Positions 34,242 to 37,366 of a stretch of 37,366 nucleotides of DNA are shown piece after piece. Made by a program: the position numbers and the translations under genes. The number at the start of each line of letters is the position of its first letter. The first letter of the stretch is position 1. The notes beneath the pieces were generated by a model that did no database searches, was not told where the DNA came from, and saw only the letters and a list, made by a program, of their open reading frames with translations. The stretch is from Psychrobacter cibarius (GTDB lineage Bacteria; Pseudomonadota; Gammaproteobacteria; Pseudomonadales; Moraxellaceae): NCBI RefSeq assembly GCF_016107535.1, contig NZ_JABASQ010000026.1:1-37366 (forward strand). Reading direction: 5' to 3'.

Positions 34242-35036
34242 ATGAGCGGTACAGATGACATACAAGTATTTTTAACTTACGGTGATATTGCCCTTGCCAG
34301 CAGCTTAATTATCATCGTTCTTATTATCTCTTGGCGGCTACGCTTACAGCTGACCAAAACGCTGTTAATCGCGGCTATCCGCACGGTGCTCCAGCTTAGT
34401 TTTATCGGTTTGATATTGGCATGGATTTTTGCTCGTGAACAGTGGTATGAAGTCCTGTTAATTTTGACCATTATGACCTTGATTGCAGGCGCTGCTGCCA
34501 AAAATCGCGTCAAACGTAGCTATAAAGGTTTGTTAACTGACACTTTGCTGGCGGTAAGCGCTTCGGCTATATTAGTCACTGCGATAGCCATCATGGTTAT
34601 TTTAAAAGTACAGCCTTGGTACACACCACAATTCGTTATTCCTATATTGGGGCTAATATTGGGCAATTCGCTCACCGCTATCTCATTGACCAGCAACCAG
34701 TTGATTGAATCCTTTCATGAGCAGCAAGGACGTATAGAGATGATGCTCAGCCTATCTGCTCGCCCATTTGAAGCAGTGCATGAACCAATACGCGCCGCCA
34801 TTGTCAATGGCATGACTCCAACGCTGAACTCTATGCTAGTCGTCGGTATCGTTAGCTTGCCCGGAATGATGACGGGTCAAATATTGGCTGGCGCTGACCC
34901 CACTCAAGCGATTCGCTATCAGATAGTCACTATGTTTTTGATATGTGTGAGCAGTACGCTCGGCTGTACAATCAGCGCTTTACTCATTTATCGACGCTTT
35001 TTTAATCAAAACAAGCAACTGATATTACCTGAATAA
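34242..35036 (+). CDS. fetB: ABC transporter permease, FetB (YbbM, UPF0014)
   Basis: Membrane subunit of the FetAB-type metal exporter, 264 residues with about seven hydrophobic helices. Family motifs: RTVLQLSFIGLILAWIF, TLIAGAAAKNRVK, PILGLILGNSLTAISLTSN and RAAIVNGMTPTLNSMLVVGIVSLPGMMTG (ends R-A-A and M-M-T-G), which is the hallmark of the UPF0014/TIGR00245 family. It is 100 bp downstream of fetA on the same strand and the two should act together. No substrate evidence exists beyond homology; iron (or manganese) export is the working assumption. Confidence 0.9.
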   Translation: MSGTDDIQVFLTYGDIALASSLIIIVLIISWRLRLQLTKTLLIAAIRTVLQLSFIGLILAWIFAREQWYEVLLILTIMTLIAGAAAKNRVKRSYKGLLTDTLLAVSASAILVTAIAIMVILKVQPWYTPQFVIPILGLILGNSLTAISLTSNQLIESFHEQQGRIEMMLSLSARPFEAVHEPIRAAIVNGMTPTLNSMLVVGIVSLPGMMTGQILAGADPTQAIRYQIVTMFLICVSSTLGCTISALLIYRRFFNQNKQLILPE

Positions 35037-35587
35037 TTGAGCATAACTGCATTCAGTTGGAGTGCTGACAAATCTATAGTTGATATATTGATGTTGGCTA
35101 TGATAATTTTTTTGCTTCACTCATCCATTTCTATACTTACTTAAGCGGCGAATAGCGTATCTTAAGTGACAAACAGCACAACTATCCAGTCACGTGAAAT
35201 TCCATAAAAATCATATTTTTCAGCTTTATTTATGCACTGCTCAGTATTTCATATTAGTATAGTATTTGATGGCATTCATGCTACTGTATTGCTTAAATGT
35301 ATCATTATTTTCTGATACCTTAGTGTTAGATAACAGGTAGAGCTTATTTAAGAGCAAAAATGCTTTTATGATTAAGCGATCTGTTCGTTCAATTGACTTC
35401 ATTATCCTTTAATAATGATTAAGTCGTTTTGTACTATAGCAATAAAACCTAGCAGCCAGTCAATAGATAAGGATATTATCACGCTCAGCGGCAAACGGTT
35501 TACGTCAGCGCTGATGTGTTTTATTGACACGGATATGACTGCTTTACGACAGAATTCACCCTATTTTAAACTTCAAGGACGCTGACT
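35037..35587. other. Intergenic region between fetB and fadD
   Basis: 551 bp without a credible gene, AT-rich. No strong terminator was seen for fetB and no clear promoter for fadD; a loose direct pair CTTAAG at about 35140 and 35161 is the only dyad-like element noted. AAGGA stands before the fadD ATG. A long leader or regulator sites (for example FadR/PsrA-like) could lie here, but no recognisable operator was found by eye. Confidence 0.45.
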
Positions 35588-37288
35588 ATGACGCCGAATA
35601 AACCTTGGCTTGCCCATTATCCTAATGGTGTACCAAAAACTATCAACCCCGATAGATATAGCAGCATCATGGAGCTGTACGAAGAATGCTTTGAGCGCTT
35701 TCGTCTGCACCCTATGAGTATCTGTATGGGCGTGACCCATACCTACGATGATGTTGATAAAGCCTCACTTGCCGTTGCAGCATGGTTACAAGCGCAAGGC
35801 ATTCCTAAAGGCAGTGTGGTTGCACTCATGATGCCAAACGTTCCGCAATATCTGCCAACGATGATTGGTATTTTGCGAGCGGGCTACGTTTGCACTCCAG
35901 TTAACCCACTTTACACTGGTCGTGAGCTGCGCCATCAATTAAATGATTCTGGTGCTCAGGTTATTTTTGTGGTTGATAACTTTGCTCAAGCACTTGAACA
36001 AGTCATTGAAGAAACCGACATCAAGCGTATTGTCCTCTCAAAAATGGGCGACATGATGGGGCTAAAGGGTATTTTGGTCAATACGGTTATCCGTCAGGTC
36101 AAACGCTTAGTGCCTAAATACAACCTGAATGATCCTAAATACGATGTGACCAAGTTTCCTGATGTGTTGAAAAAAGGCAAAAACTTGCCTATCCAAGCAC
36201 CAAAAACCACACTGCAACAAAAAGCAATTTTGCAATATACTGGTGGAACAACTGGTTTGTCGAAAGGCGCTGTTTTGACTCAGCGTAACGTTGTCGCCGC
36301 TGCGATGCAGTCAGAAGCTTGGTACCGCCCTATCACCTCAGATATTAATGAGGTCTATATCAATATGGTCATGGCGTTACCGCTTTATCATATTTTTGCC
36401 TTTATGCTGACTCTGTTAGGCATGCGCTCAGGTTACACCTTTATCTTGATTCCTAACCCACGCGATATGCCAGGCTTTGTTAAAACGCTGTCAAAACAGC
36501 CGTTCCATATATTGCCAGCGGTGAATACTTTGTTTAAAGGCTTGCTTGATCAACCAACCTTTAAAGATTTGGACTTTAGCTCGCTACGCATCTCACAAGC
36601 AGGTGGTATGGCAGCAACTGAACAAACAGCTGCTCGCTGGTTAGAAGTCACTGGTTGCCCGATGGTCGAAGGTTGGGGTATGACTGAAGGCGTTGCAGCT
36701 GGTACGGCTAACGTCATCACTGATCGCAAATTTAACGGTACGATTGGTATACCTGTCCCTAGCGTAGATATCATTGTCGTTGATGATGAAGGTAATCGTG
36801 TCGGCTTACATCAAGCTGGCGAGATGTGCATTAAAGGTCCAAACATTACCTCAGGCTATTTTAATAAAGACAATAGCAATGACTTTACCAGCGATGGTTA
36901 CTTCCGTACTGGCGATATCATCAGTATGGATGAACGGGGCTATATCACTTTACTTGATCGCAAAAAAGATATGATTTTGGTTTCAGGCTTTAACGTCTTC
37001 CCAAATGAAATCGAGTCAGTCATGCTAGATTATAAAGGCATCATTGATTGCGCAGTGATCGGTATTCCTGATGACCACCAAGGCGAAGCAGTCAAAATTT
37101 ATATCGTCCCTGCTGATAACAATGTTACCAAGAGTGATATTAAAGAGTTTGCTTTGGACAATTTGACTGGTTATAAATGCCCACGTCATATCGAATTCGT
37201 AAGCGAGTTACCAAAGAGTAATGTGGGTAAAATATTGCGTCAAAAGCTACGTGAAAAGCATATGTCGGATAATCCTCAAACCCTGTAA
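35588..37288 (+). CDS. fadD: Long-chain-fatty-acid--CoA ligase
   Basis: ATP-dependent activation of fatty acids to acyl-CoA, feeding beta-oxidation and lipid synthesis. The 566-residue ANL-family protein begins NKPWLAHYPNGVPKTINPD as proteobacterial FadD does. It has the phosphate loop QYTGGTTGLSKGAVLTQRN, the linker-side motif GWGMTEG, GYFRTGDI (ATP ribose Asp), DRKKDMILVSGFNVFPNEIE hinge (ends D-R-K-K and N-E-I-E) and the C-terminal catalytic lysine in SNVGKILRQKL. E. coli FadD is 561 residues. AAGGA precedes ATG 35588. A strong terminator follows. Confidence 0.94.
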   Translation: MTPNKPWLAHYPNGVPKTINPDRYSSIMELYEECFERFRLHPMSICMGVTHTYDDVDKASLAVAAWLQAQGIPKGSVVALMMPNVPQYLPTMIGILRAGYVCTPVNPLYTGRELRHQLNDSGAQVIFVVDNFAQALEQVIEETDIKRIVLSKMGDMMGLKGILVNTVIRQVKRLVPKYNLNDPKYDVTKFPDVLKKGKNLPIQAPKTTLQQKAILQYTGGTTGLSKGAVLTQRNVVAAAMQSEAWYRPITSDINEVYINMVMALPLYHIFAFMLTLLGMRSGYTFILIPNPRDMPGFVKTLSKQPFHILPAVNTLFKGLLDQPTFKDLDFSSLRISQAGGMAATEQTAARWLEVTGCPMVEGWGMTEGVAAGTANVITDRKFNGTIGIPVPSVDIIVVDDEGNRVGLHQAGEMCIKGPNITSGYFNKDNSNDFTSDGYFRTGDIISMDERGYITLLDRKKDMILVSGFNVFPNEIESVMLDYKGIIDCAVIGIPDDHQGEAVKIYIVPADNNVTKSDIKEFALDNLTGYKCPRHIEFVSELPKSNVGKILRQKLREKHMSDNPQTL

Positions 37289-37312
37289 TGCATAGATTTT
37301 AGATTTTTAAAA

Positions 37313-37366
37313 AGAAGACAATAAAAAACCCTCAACTTTAAAGTTGAGGGTTTTTTATTGTCTTCT
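37313..37366. terminator. Terminator of fadD with perfect 27-bp arms
   Basis: Arms 37313-37339 and 37340-37366 are exact inverse complements with no spacer; the core is AAAAAACCCTCAAC. It has A6/T6 flanks typical of a bidirectional terminator and reaches the last base of the window, so the repeat may extend further. Confidence 0.93.

Overview
The window looks like a chromosomal segment of a Psychrobacter-type gammaproteobacterium (Moraxellaceae). This is inferred from the gene content and protein style: a fused TyrA-AroA protein behind pheA and hisC, an EPSP synthase of the GDKSISHR/RPMERV type, moderate-to-low GC, and AT-rich spacers with strong hairpin terminators. No rRNA, tRNA, prophage or CRISPR array was seen. 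Most of the window is ordinary housekeeping and metabolic DNA; the unusual material lies mainly between and at the edges of genes.

Layout. 369-7220 (+): dnaE, a 159-bp MITE-like insertion sitting in the dnaE stop codon, an Hpt-domain gene overlapping a TrmJ-type tRNA methyltransferase, a YtoQ-family gene and cysE. 7332-9675: a DUF924 gene (-), a short-chain dehydrogenase (+) and a small AT-rich membrane-protein gene interrupted by an in-frame TAG near its start. 9898-11867 (-): a folB-folK overlapping pair and a RarD-type transporter. 12175-17098 (-): the aromatic/histidine cluster pheA - hisC - tyrA/aroA fusion, which leads chorismate metabolism toward Phe and Tyr. 17240-18800: a solitary IS200/IS605-type tnpB element with hairpins at both ends and all catalytic residues.

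19128-25410: transaldolase (+), a small secreted protein (+), apt (-), rubredoxin followed by an alpha/beta hydrolase (+), a WG-repeat exported protein (-) and an EamA permease (+). 25559-32135: an NCS2 uracil/xanthine permease (-), L-serine dehydratase (+), a DUF4377-like lipoprotein (-), argJ (-) and xthA (-). 32357-37288 (+): a hotdog thioesterase, an exactly 20-unit array of 15-bp tandem repeats (300 bp) that begins at the thioesterase stop codon, a FetA/FetB-like ABC exporter pair and a long-chain acyl-CoA synthetase (fadD). The window closes on a perfect 27-bp-arm inverted-repeat terminator.

The items most worth follow-up are the 15-bp array in front of fetAB, the MITE that replaced the dnaE stop codon without changing the protein, the amber-interrupted membrane gene, the tnpB element with its candidate guide-RNA end, and the rubredoxin-hydrolase pair that lacks a rubredoxin reductase. 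I did not find a convincing new multi-gene defence or biosynthetic system.
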